Origin: Candidatus Neomarinimicrobium atlanticum
GTDB lineage: Bacteria > Fidelibacterota > Marinisomatia > Marinisomatales > Marinisomataceae
Reading direction: 5' to 3'
DNA length: 7,259 nt
NCBI GenBank assembly: GCA_000402815.1
Contig: AQSA01000032.1
Location: 1 to 7,259 of the forward strand
In this document: positions 1 through 6,600 of the stretch, piece after piece
How the letters are laid out: each line of letters begins with the position of its first letter
Position numbering within the stretch: position 1 is the stretch's first letter
Notes under the pieces: model-generated
Told to the model about the DNA's origin: nothing
Seen by the model: the letters and a program-made list of their open reading frames with translations, nothing else
The model's database searches: none
Made by a program: the position numbers and the translations under genes

Positions 1-594
1 TCTATCTTGTTCATCGTGATACATTCCTAAAGGTGTTGTATTAATTGCAATATCAAACCTGCTATCAGATTTAGTGTAAATTTCAATATTTTTACCACCT
101 AATTTTTCTGCATAAAGCTTAATTTTTAATGCATTTTCTATTGATTTATTTTTTATTGTAATTGATTCAGCTCCTCGATCAATTAACGTCTTAATAACAG
201 TTCTAGCCGAACCGCCTGCTCCCAAAACAATACAGCGGTTAGAATTGATAGAAATGCTATTATTCTTAAGAAGCATTTCAAACCCGTGTGAGTCCGTATT
301 GTATCCTTTTAAAATATTATCTGTTCTTTTAATACAATTTATATTTCCTAGGATCTTCGCATTAGTGTCAACTTCATGAATAAATTGTAAGCTTGTTTCT
401 TTGTATGGAATGGTGATATTGATACCATCAAATTTTTTGTTATCAAATTCTTCAAAAAAAGAAGGAAGATTATTAGGAGTAATTTCATATTTTTCATATC
501 GAAAATTACTCAAGTCTAACTCTTTGAATAAAATCTTTTGTAATTGCGGGCTAATACTTTTTTCCACTGGGTTACCTATTAATCCTAGATTCAT
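1..594 (-). CDS. aroE: Shikimate 5-dehydrogenase AroE, 3' end cut by window edge
   Basis: It catalyses NADPH-dependent reduction of 3-dehydroshikimate to shikimate in the cytoplasm, step 4 of the shikimate pathway. 198 residues are visible; the family is usually about 270-290, so roughly the last 75-90 are outside the window. The N-terminal substrate domain shows GNPVEKSISP (residues 7-16), NITIPYK (59-65) with the catalytic lysine at 65, and NTD (99-101) with the catalytic aspartate. The Rossmann domain begins at the GAGGSAR loop (125-131). The usual NRT-type NADP phosphate clamp reads NKS (149-151), with Asn at 154 where E. coli has Arg, so cofactor contacts may be weaker (inference). The ATG at 594 overlaps the aroA stop in ATGA, and GGAGGAG at 603-609 precedes it by 8 bases, so the start is well supported. 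It is the fourth visible gene of the operon; further genes may follow. Confidence 0.95.
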   Translation of the reverse strand, partial: MNLGLIGNPVEKSISPQLQKILFKELDLSNFRYEKYEITPNNLPSFFEEFDNKKFDGINITIPYKETSLQFIHEVDTNAKILGNINCIKRTDNILKGYNTDSHGFEMLLKNNSISINSNRCIVLGAGGSARTVIKTLIDRGAESITIKNKSIENALKIKLYAEKLGGKNIEIYTKSDSRFDIAINTTPLGMYHDEQDR

Positions 595-1841
595 CTTTGA
601 ATCTCCTCCAGAATATCAAAAAATCCAGGTAAGGAAATATCAATACAATCTGTATTATCAATGTCAAATTCCTTAAAGGCTACCAGACTTAGTATAATAA
701 AAGCCATTGCAATTCTATGGTCGTCATACGATATAATTTTGGCCATCTTTTTTGGCTTTCCACCATCAACTATTAAATTATTTTTTTCTTCAAACGCATT
801 AATTCCAAATGATTGTAGATTTTGAATAATTGCATCTAACCTATCGCTCTCTTTAAATCTTAATTCCTCTACCTGATGAAAGACTGTTCTGCCTTTTGCA
901 AATGCTGCTATTACTGCTAAAATAGGGATTTCATCGATAATTGATGGAATCATATGTGCAGGTACATCACAGCTTTTAATATTAGAACCAATAAATTGTA
1001 TATCCCCACAAGACTCTCCATTATTAGTCATTGGATTTGATACCAATCCCTGGACACCCATCTTTCCAAGCACATCAATAAAGCCAGTTCGTGTAGGATT
1101 TAATAAAATATTCTTTACAGTTAAATCAGAGCCCTTCAATAAAGCTGCTAATGCAATGAAAAAGGCTGCAGATGAAGGATCGGCAGGAATATCCATATTA
1201 AATGATTTCAACTTAGAAGAGAGAGGATTTACAGTGATATTATTATTATCTACTACAATATTAGCTCCCATACTTTCAAGCATAATTTCTGAATGATTTC
1301 TAGAATGTTTCAATTCTCTTACTACAGATGGATTCTTAGCTCCTAATCCAGCTAAAAGTATCGCTGACTTTACTTGAGCACTTGCAATAGGCATTTTATA
1401 ATCAATACCCTTAAAGCTATTTGATGCATCAATATGTAAGGGCAATAGTCCGTCATTTGATTTAATTATACAGCCCATCTCTTTCAATGGTTTAATAACT
1501 CTGTTCATAGGTCTCTTTGACAATGATTCATCTCCTATTAATGAAAATGAAAGATGTTGTGATGACAGCAAACCAGTCAGTAAACGAGAAGTTGTACCTG
1601 AGTTTCCACAATCAATAGGTTCTTTAGGGCTTGCTAAGCTTGAACCTGTTACAACTATCAAATCTTTGTCTTGTTTTATTAATGCTCCACATGATTGCAT
1701 TGCTTTAATAGTAGACTGTAAATCTTCTCCATCATTCAAGTTCGTAATACGACTTACTCCACTTGCAATAGAGGCCAGCATAATTGATCGATGAGAAATT
1801 GACTTATCTCCTGGCAATGAAATAATAGAATTAATAATCAT
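591..1841 (-). CDS. aroA: EPSP synthase (3-phosphoshikimate 1-carboxyvinyltransferase), class II type
   Basis: It joins shikimate-3-phosphate and phosphoenolpyruvate to form EPSP, step 6 of the pathway, in the cytoplasm. The 416-residue protein has close to full family length. It carries all four motifs that define class II EPSP synthases (the Agrobacterium CP4/Bacillus kind): GDKS (11-14), SAQVK (154-158), RNHSE (181-185) and NPTR (248-251). Other landmarks are PGDKSISHR (10-18, active-site Lys13), GNSGTTSR (79-86), GDESLSKRPM (103-112), Asp303 in DEIP and Glu331 in RFKESDR. The last two match E. coli Asp313 and Glu341 with the same 28-residue spacing. Gly82 occupies the position of E. coli Gly96, where CP4 has Ala, so class membership alone does not imply glyphosate tolerance. 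The start overlaps the previous stop in TAATG. The nearest SD-like GAGGA is about 12 bases away, so translation probably depends on re-initiation. Confidence 0.97.
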   Translation of the reverse strand: MIINSIISLPGDKSISHRSIMLASIASGVSRITNLNDGEDLQSTIKAMQSCGALIKQDKDLIVVTGSSLASPKEPIDCGNSGTTSRLLTGLLSSQHLSFSLIGDESLSKRPMNRVIKPLKEMGCIIKSNDGLLPLHIDASNSFKGIDYKMPIASAQVKSAILLAGLGAKNPSVVRELKHSRNHSEIMLESMGANIVVDNNNITVNPLSSKLKSFNMDIPADPSSAAFFIALAALLKGSDLTVKNILLNPTRTGFIDVLGKMGVQGLVSNPMTNNGESCGDIQFIGSNIKSCDVPAHMIPSIIDEIPILAVIAAFAKGRTVFHQVEELRFKESDRLDAIIQNLQSFGINAFEEKNNLIVDGGKPKKMAKIISYDDHRIAMAFIILSLVAFKEFDIDNTDCIDISLPGFFDILEEIQR

Positions 1842-3181
1842 TACTTTGTCATTTCCTCAGCAATATTGAATGAGAGTTCTAATGCTTGATTGGCATTTAA
1901 TCTCGGGTCGCAATGTGTATGATATCTAGAATTTAAATCATCATCGCTTAGTTTATATATGCCTCCAGTACATTCTGTTACATTTTGACCTGTCATCTCT
2001 AAATGCATTCCACCTAAGTGACATCCTTTAGATCTTAAGATACCAATTGCTTTTGTAGTTTCATTTAATAATGATGAAAAATCTCTTGTTTTAAGACCAG
2101 AAGAAGACTTTACAGTATTTCCATGCATTGGATCTGAAATCCACAATACAGACTTTTTATGCTTATTAATTGTATCAACTAGCTTAGGTAAATATGATTC
2201 AATATTTTCTTCTCCATAGCGGAAAATTAATGAAATTTTTCCTGCTTCATTATTCGGATTGATGATATCAATAATTTTAATCAATTCATCTGGATCTAAA
2301 GATGGTCCACACTTAATACCAATAGGATTACTAATACCTCTACAGTATTCTACATGTGCACTATTGACAAAACGGGTTCTATCTCCAATCCAAATAAAAT
2401 GAGCTGATGTACAGTAAACATCATTCGATAAAGAATCTTTGCGGGTTAATGCTTGCTCATAAGGCAAATGCAATCCTTCATGACTAGTATAAAAATCTAC
2501 TGTATTTAAATCTACTACTTTTTGTGTATCAACACCCACAGCATCCATAAAGTCTAAGTATTCCGTAATTTTATTTGCAATTTCTTCATACTTTTTTCCC
2601 TCTTTACTCGCCTTAACAAACCCCATATTCCAAGAATTTACTTTGCGTAAATTTGCAAATCCTCCTTGAGCAAAAGATCGTAATAAATTAAGAGTAGATG
2701 CAGATTGAGAATATGCATGTAATAGTCGAGCTGGATTAGGATTTCTATCTTTTTCTGTAAATTCTATTCCATTAATTGAGTCTCCGTAATAACTATTTAG
2801 TGTAATGCCATCAACTGTTTCAGTATCTGAGGATCTTGGCTTTGCAAATTGTCCAGCAATTCTTCCTAATTTGATAACAGGTACTTTCATTTTTGAAGTA
2901 ATGACTGCACTCATTTGTAAAAGTACACGGAAAGTATCACGAATATTATTGGCATTAAATTCTTTGAAACTTTCAGCGCAATCTCCCCCTTGTACTAAAA
3001 AAGCCTTTCCCTCAACTGCTTTTGCCAATTCAGATTTAAGATTTTTGCATTCTCCAGCAAAAACTAATGGAGGAAACGTATTCAATCTATCTAAAGCCTG
3101 ATTTAATTCGTTTTGATCTTTATAATCTGGAATATGCTTAATATCAAAATTTTTCCATGAATCTTTTGTCCAATTACTCAT
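1841..3181 (-). CDS. aroG: Class II 3-deoxy-D-arabino-heptulosonate 7-phosphate (DAHP) synthase
   Basis: It condenses phosphoenolpyruvate and erythrose-4-phosphate, the committed first step of aromatic biosynthesis, using a divalent metal. The 446-residue length and motifs are those of the plant/Mycobacterium class II family, which is unrelated in sequence to E. coli AroF/G/H. N-terminal W-x4-W (Trp4, Trp9) and PPLVFAGE (37-44) lead to GGDCAESF (65-72), with RIAGQFAKPRS following. DPMHGNT, GGMHLEMTGQNVTECTGG and THCDPRLN lie near the C-terminus. The expected metal ligands are Cys68, His353, Glu395 and Asp425; the 42- and 30-residue spacings between the last three equal those in M. tuberculosis (His369, Glu411, Asp441). 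The start overlaps the chorismate mutase stop in TAATG, with AGGAG at 3187-3191 five bases ahead. The symbol follows mycobacterial usage. Allosteric sites cannot be judged from the sequence; control may act mainly through the upstream attenuator. Confidence 0.97.
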   Translation of the reverse strand: MSNWTKDSWKNFDIKHIPDYKDQNELNQALDRLNTFPPLVFAGECKNLKSELAKAVEGKAFLVQGGDCAESFKEFNANNIRDTFRVLLQMSAVITSKMKVPVIKLGRIAGQFAKPRSSDTETVDGITLNSYYGDSINGIEFTEKDRNPNPARLLHAYSQSASTLNLLRSFAQGGFANLRKVNSWNMGFVKASKEGKKYEEIANKITEYLDFMDAVGVDTQKVVDLNTVDFYTSHEGLHLPYEQALTRKDSLSNDVYCTSAHFIWIGDRTRFVNSAHVEYCRGISNPIGIKCGPSLDPDELIKIIDIINPNNEAGKISLIFRYGEENIESYLPKLVDTINKHKKSVLWISDPMHGNTVKSSSGLKTRDFSSLLNETTKAIGILRSKGCHLGGMHLEMTGQNVTECTGGIYKLSDDDLNSRYHTHCDPRLNANQALELSFNIAEEMTK

Positions 3182-3441
3182 TATTTCTCCTCTACTCTTT
3201 TTGATTCTGTAATAATTGATTGATAAATATTTTTCAAAAAATCTGCTTCAATAACTGAAAACTTAGCATCAATTTTTGCATAAATTGCATTTTCTCTATT
3301 TTGATCTAATACTGGAAGACCTTGTTCTTTTTTGATATATCCAATGGTAGTTACTGCATCCAGTCTATCCATCAATAAATCAAATATTTGATTATCAATT
3401 GCATCAATTTTATCTCTATTCTTTTGTATGTCTTTATTCAT
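3181..3441 (-). CDS. aroQ: Chorismate mutase, AroQ type (monofunctional)
   Basis: It converts chorismate to prephenate, the branch step to Phe and Tyr. It is an all-helical AroQ domain with no dehydratase, dehydrogenase or DAHP synthase fused to it. I prefer the ATG at 3441 (86 residues) over the in-frame ATG at 3453, because that upstream codon overlaps the GGAGGT Shine-Dalgarno; from 3441 the spacing is 5 bases. The ATG at 3444 is also possible but only 2 bases away. Numbered from 3441, the catalytic residues of the E. coli domain are matched: Arg9 (R11), Arg26 (R28), Lys37 (K39), Asp46 (D48), Arg49 (R51), Glu50 (E52) and Ser80 (S84), allowing a 2-residue shorter connection before the last helix. 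E. coli Gln88 is replaced by Glu84. The gene is first in the operon, directly behind the attenuator, and overlaps the DAHP synthase gene by one base. The symbol aroQ is also used for type II dehydroquinase, which this is not. Confidence 0.93.
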   Translation of the reverse strand: MNKDIQKNRDKIDAIDNQIFDLLMDRLDAVTTIGYIKKEQGLPVLDQNRENAIYAKIDAKFSVIEADFLKNIYQSIITESKRVEEK

Positions 3442-3446
3442 CATTA

Positions 3447-3451
3447 CCTCC
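3447..3451 (-). promoter_or_regulatory. Ribosome binding site of chorismate mutase, decides the start
   Basis: On the minus strand GGAGG is followed by TAATGATG. The SD is inside the first codons of the longer reading from 3453, which makes that start unlikely. It is 5 bases before the ATG at 3441. It is the first strong SD of the operon and lies only 7 bases after the T-run of the terminator, leaving no room for a separate promoter between them. Confidence 0.8.
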
Positions 3452-3458
3452 ATATAAC

Positions 3459-3487
3459 AAAAAACCCTAGCAATAAGAGCTAGGGTT
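3459..3487 (-). terminator. Intrinsic terminator hairpin of the aro attenuator
   Basis: Read on the minus strand, AACCCTAGC (3487-3479), a 7-base loop TCTTATT (3478-3472) and GCTAGGGTT (3471-3463) make a perfect 9-bp stem. A G·T pair can be added at the base. Six T residues (3464-3459) overlap and follow the stem. This is a textbook rho-independent terminator. It lies downstream of the Tyr/Phe-rich leader peptide and 7 bases upstream of the SD of chorismate mutase, so it must act inside the aro transcript and not only as an end for the large upstream gene. The 5' arm can instead pair with leader sequence (see the antiterminator entry). Confidence 0.9.
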
Positions 3488-3535
3488 CATGTAGTTTTTT
3501 ATATAGTCCTATTATTAGGCCTCTACAGTCCCCCT
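3482..3535 (-). promoter_or_regulatory. Candidate antiterminator fold competing with the terminator
   Basis: Hand pairing gives TGTAG (3527-3523) with CTACA (3494-3490), 5 bp, and, across a 4x4 internal loop, AGGG (3535-3532) with CCCT (3485-3482). The latter takes up the 5' arm of the terminator. A small CCTA/TAGG hairpin (3519-3516 with 3511-3508) can sit inside the loop. The alternative GTAG/CTAT pairing (3526-3523 with 3506-3503) around that same hairpin would free the terminator arm. A ribosome at the leader stop codon (3517-3515) would cover TGTAG and favour termination; one stalled on the Tyr/Phe codons would leave TGTAG exposed. No folding energies were computed, so the exact pairs are tentative. 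Confidence 0.5.
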
Positions 3536-3571
3536 GCTTCTAAAATAATAATAGTTAAAATAGTTTTTCAT
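3515..3571 (-). CDS. Tyr/Phe-rich leader peptide of the aro operon attenuator (18 aa)
   Basis: The ATG at 3571 opens an 18-codon frame, MKNYFNYYYFRSRGTVEA, ending at TAA 3517-3515. Residues 4-10 are YFNYYYF: four TAT and two TTT codons, a third of the peptide, with no Trp. The stop lies 27 bases before the terminator stem, and the first enzyme begins 73 bases after the stop. This is the design of known leaders such as pheL, where the ribosome's pace over codons for the end product decides which RNA hairpin forms. The peptide itself probably has no function after release. The tail RSRGTVEA is encoded by GC-rich sequence that doubles as one strand of the proposed antiterminator. No clear SD precedes the ATG, which is the main weakness; initiation may be weak or leaderless. 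The link to Tyr/Phe supply is inferred from codons and from the genes downstream. Confidence 0.8.
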   Translation of the reverse strand: MKNYFNYYYFRSRGTVEA

Positions 3572-3578
3572 TTAATAG

Positions 3579-3608
3579 AGTTTAAACATTAGATAGTACA
3601 GTTAGCAA
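3579..3608 (-). promoter_or_regulatory. Possible promoter of the aro operon
   Basis: On the minus strand TTGCTA (3608-3603) and TAAACT (3584-3579) are 18 bases apart, each matching 4 of 6 consensus positions. They lie between the stop of the large gene (3617-3615) and the leader ATG (3571). Transcription would start about 7 bases further, at or next to the leader ATG. Both boxes are weak and other AT-rich hexamers nearby (for example TACTAT at 3598-3593) could serve. The location is constrained because only 43 bases separate the large gene from the leader. Confidence 0.25.
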
Positions 3609-3614
3609 GAATTT

Positions 3615-6600
3615 TTATTCGTGAGACCAGCTGGCTCCACTAACTGAACCAGCATTATTATTAGTACTTGAGTCTGCAACACTGCCACCTGTTTGTTCAC
3701 TCATCTTCCAATATGCTTGAAGATCAGATGATGAAGTATAATTTCCTGAATTACTTGCTGCATCTAGACCATTTCCAGAGTTATATAGAGCTGTCACTTC
3801 CGCATCAGTCAGCACTGAATCCCAAAAAGCTACCTCGTCTATCTTTCCATTAAAGTCACTTGACCCGCCATCAGAACCTATTCTTAAACCACCAGAATCT
3901 ACATGCGATGCATCATCCTCACTGATATCAAATGTAACATCAGCGGAGCCGTTAAGATATATTTTACCAGCCCCATTGGTTCCAAATGTTATCACTACAT
4001 GCGTCCAAGCAGTGGTTAAGGTTGCATTAGTGTTAACAGTTTCAGATCTACCTCCATTCGAAACATCAGAGAATAGACCAAATTGTAATGTTTCATTAGG
4101 GTCATGAGATACTATCAATCTATTCTGACTTCCACCATCATTACCTCGACTAAGCACTCTTAAGTGGGCACCACCAGGATTTGCTTGAGCAGGTTTAATC
4201 CAAAATTGGTAGGTAAAATGAGTAGCGACTAAAGATGCATCTTCTGATACAGTTACTTCATCATTGCTCCCATCAAAAGATAAAGACTTTGTTCCGGGGG
4301 TATCAGTAATATTAATGTAAATCTTACCTCCGGAAGTATTTGAGTGACTCCAATCCGTTCCATCACTCGCTCTGTATGTAATATATCCTGCTGATCCAGT
4401 AAAATTAGCATTTGCTGTAAAGGTTCCTGTACCGCTTGAACCATTATGTGAATAAGAGCCGGTAAGATTATCAGTACTCAACATCTGATATGTTAAATTA
4501 CTACCTTCTACGTCACTTGCCCCAGTTGTCATATCAATTGAATATGAACGATCTGATTCATAAGGTAGATTGAGTGTGACATCTGCAGCGGTTGGAATAT
4601 CATTAACTGCATTAACAGTTACTGTTACAGTAGAAGTATTACTATCTCCTATACCATCATTGGCTTTAAAAGTAAAGGTATCAGTTCCATTCCAATTAGC
4701 ATTTGGTGCATAAGTGATTCTTTGGCCACTTACACTTGCAGTACCATTTGATCCTTGTGAAACTATTGAAATAGTTAAAGTATCACCATCAATATCTGCT
4801 GGAACTATCTTGGTTCCTGTAGCAGAATTGTCTGTGTCAAAAACATCAATTAGATAATTTGTATCTTCAGTTCCATCTCCAACAGAGTAGTTAGTTGTTG
4901 TTGGAAGATCGTTCACTGCAGCAACGGTTACAGTAACGGTAGCAGTGTTACTATCTGCAGGTCCATCATTTGCTTTATAAGTAAAGGTATCTGTACCATT
5001 CCAGTTAGCATTTGGAGTATAAGTAACAGATGTTCCACTGACATTGCCAAGCGATCCATTGGATGGATTAGATACAATACTATAAGTTAAGCTATTGCTT
5101 TGTGCATCCGTGGCAGATAAGGTAATAGCTTTAGCTGTATCTTCGTTAGTTGAAGCACTTACTGCGCTTGCAACAGGAGCATCATTAGTAATATTAATGT
5201 TAATCTTACCTCCAGAAGTATTTGAGTGACTCCAAGCTGTTCCATCACTCGCTCTGTATGTTATATATCCTGCTGATCCAGTAAAATTAGTACTTGAGGT
5301 AAAAGTTCCTGTACCACTTGAACCGTCGTGTGAGTAAGAACCTGTAAGATTATCAGTACTCAACATCTGATAAGTTAAATTACTACCTTCTACGTCACTT
5401 GCCCCAGTTGTCATATCAACAGAATATGAATGGTCTGATTCATAAGGTAGATTGAGTGTCACATCTGCAGCGGTTGGAATATCATTGACTGCAGCAATAT
5501 TTATTGTAATATTTACGCTGACACTTTGTTGTCCATTAGCTTTAGCTTTGACAAGAATCGTATCAGTTCCATTATAGTTTAGGTTTGGAGTATAGTCAAA
5601 TTGACCGTCAAACCATGAAGCGGTATTTGGATTCAAAGTACCATTTGATGGTGCTGTATCAATTGCAAATTCTATCGTATCGCCATCTACATCAGTAGCA
5701 GTTAACGTAACACTTACTGCTGTATCTTCATTTGTACTCAAAGTTTGGGCATCAACAACTGGTATATCATCAACAGCTACGACAGTTATTGTTACGGTAG
5801 CAGTGTTACTATCTACTGTACCATCATTGGCTTTATAAGTAAAGGTATCTGTACCATTCCAGTTTGCACTTGGAGTATAGGTTACCCCAGTTCCACTAAC
5901 ACTACTTAAGGATCCATTAGATGGATTAGATACGATACTGTAAGTTAAACTACTACCTTCTACATCAGTGGCAGATAAGGTAATTGCTTTGGCAGTATCC
6001 TCATTAGTAGAAGCGCTTACTGCACTTGATACCGGTGCGTCATTGACAGCTGCAATGGTAATATTTACAGTACCTGTTTCGCTATCAACTGTTCCATCAT
6101 TGGCTTTATAAGTAAAGGTGTCAGTTCCATTAAAGTTAGTATTTGGTGTATAGGTTGCAGTAGAACCACTTAAACTAACAGATCCACTATCTGGAGCAGC
6201 AACTACACTATAAGTTAAATTATCTCCATCGACATCAGTAGCAGATAAGGTAATTGCTTTGGCAGTATCCTCATTTGTTGTTGCATTAATAGTTGCATTT
6301 AAAGAAATGAAAGAAGCTCCTGAAACAGTACCATCTTGACTACTATTCCCTGTAATGTCATCAAGCGTAGTTGATGAACCATCGTTAAAATTATAGAAAA
6401 TTTCTAAATCACTGGAAGAAGTATAATTACCACTATTTGAAGTTAAATCAGAACCACGACCTAAGTCATAAATTCTAGAAACTTCATTAGCAGTTAAATC
6501 ATCATCCCAGATTGCAAATCCATCCATATTTCCGTCAAAATCTTGATCATTTGCATTTCCAAGACCTAATTGCAATCCTTGATCCCAGTTATATCTAGTT

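Larger units (their letters stand above)
4300..6300 (-). repeat. Seven tandem cadherin-like repeat modules
   Basis: Approximate borders in reading order are R1 6300-6033, R2 6032-5761, R3 5760-5479, R4 5478-5179, R5 5178-4903, R6 4902-4594 and R7 4593-4300. R1, R2, R3 and R5 open with a TNEDTA motif. R6 has the variant GTEDTNYLIDVFDTD with an 11- to 12-residue insertion. R4 and R7 are a distinct subtype that lacks NEDTA and instead carries LPYESD, MTTGASDVEGSNLTYQ and GYITYRASDGT. R2 resembles R5 and R4 resembles R7, while R3 and R6 differ, so the set looks like two triplets with an exchanged middle member. Confidence 0.85.

Noticed and set aside
401..676. Plus-strand ORF of 91 codons
   Set aside because: It is antisense to conserved aroE and aroA coding sequence, with no family resemblance.
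2805..3101. Plus-strand ORF of 98 codons
   Set aside because: It is antisense to the conserved DAHP synthase N-terminal region; a shadow frame.
3442..3453. ATG at 3453 as the chorismate mutase start
   Set aside because: It overlaps the GGAGGT SD and would leave the gene with no SD of its own.
3459..3487. Hairpin as nothing more than the 3' terminator of the large gene
   Set aside because: It lies 128 bases past that gene's stop, behind an aromatic-rich ORF and 7 bases before the SD of chorismate mutase, leaving no space for a promoter after it. It may still end large-gene transcripts as a second role.
3571..3588. Five-codon ORF MFKLY ending at TAA, upstream of the leader
   Set aside because: It contains one Phe and one Tyr codon but is too short, has no SD and is too far from the hairpins; chance in AT-rich DNA is enough.
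3490..3614. T-box or riboswitch as the control element
   Set aside because: The region is too short for a T-box and I see no conserved T-box sequence; the Tyr/Phe-rich ORF explains the layout better.
3668..3853. Plus-strand ORF of 61 codons
   Set aside because: It is antisense to the C-terminal LamG domain; low complexity and no SD support.
4253..4444. Minus-strand ORF of 63 codons in another frame
   Set aside because: It lies wholly within the repeat-coding frame and is an off-frame reading of it.
4300..6300. CRISPR-like or mobile element repeats
   Set aside because: The repeats are protein modules of about 90-102 residues in one open frame, with no spacers, terminal inverted repeats or transposase.
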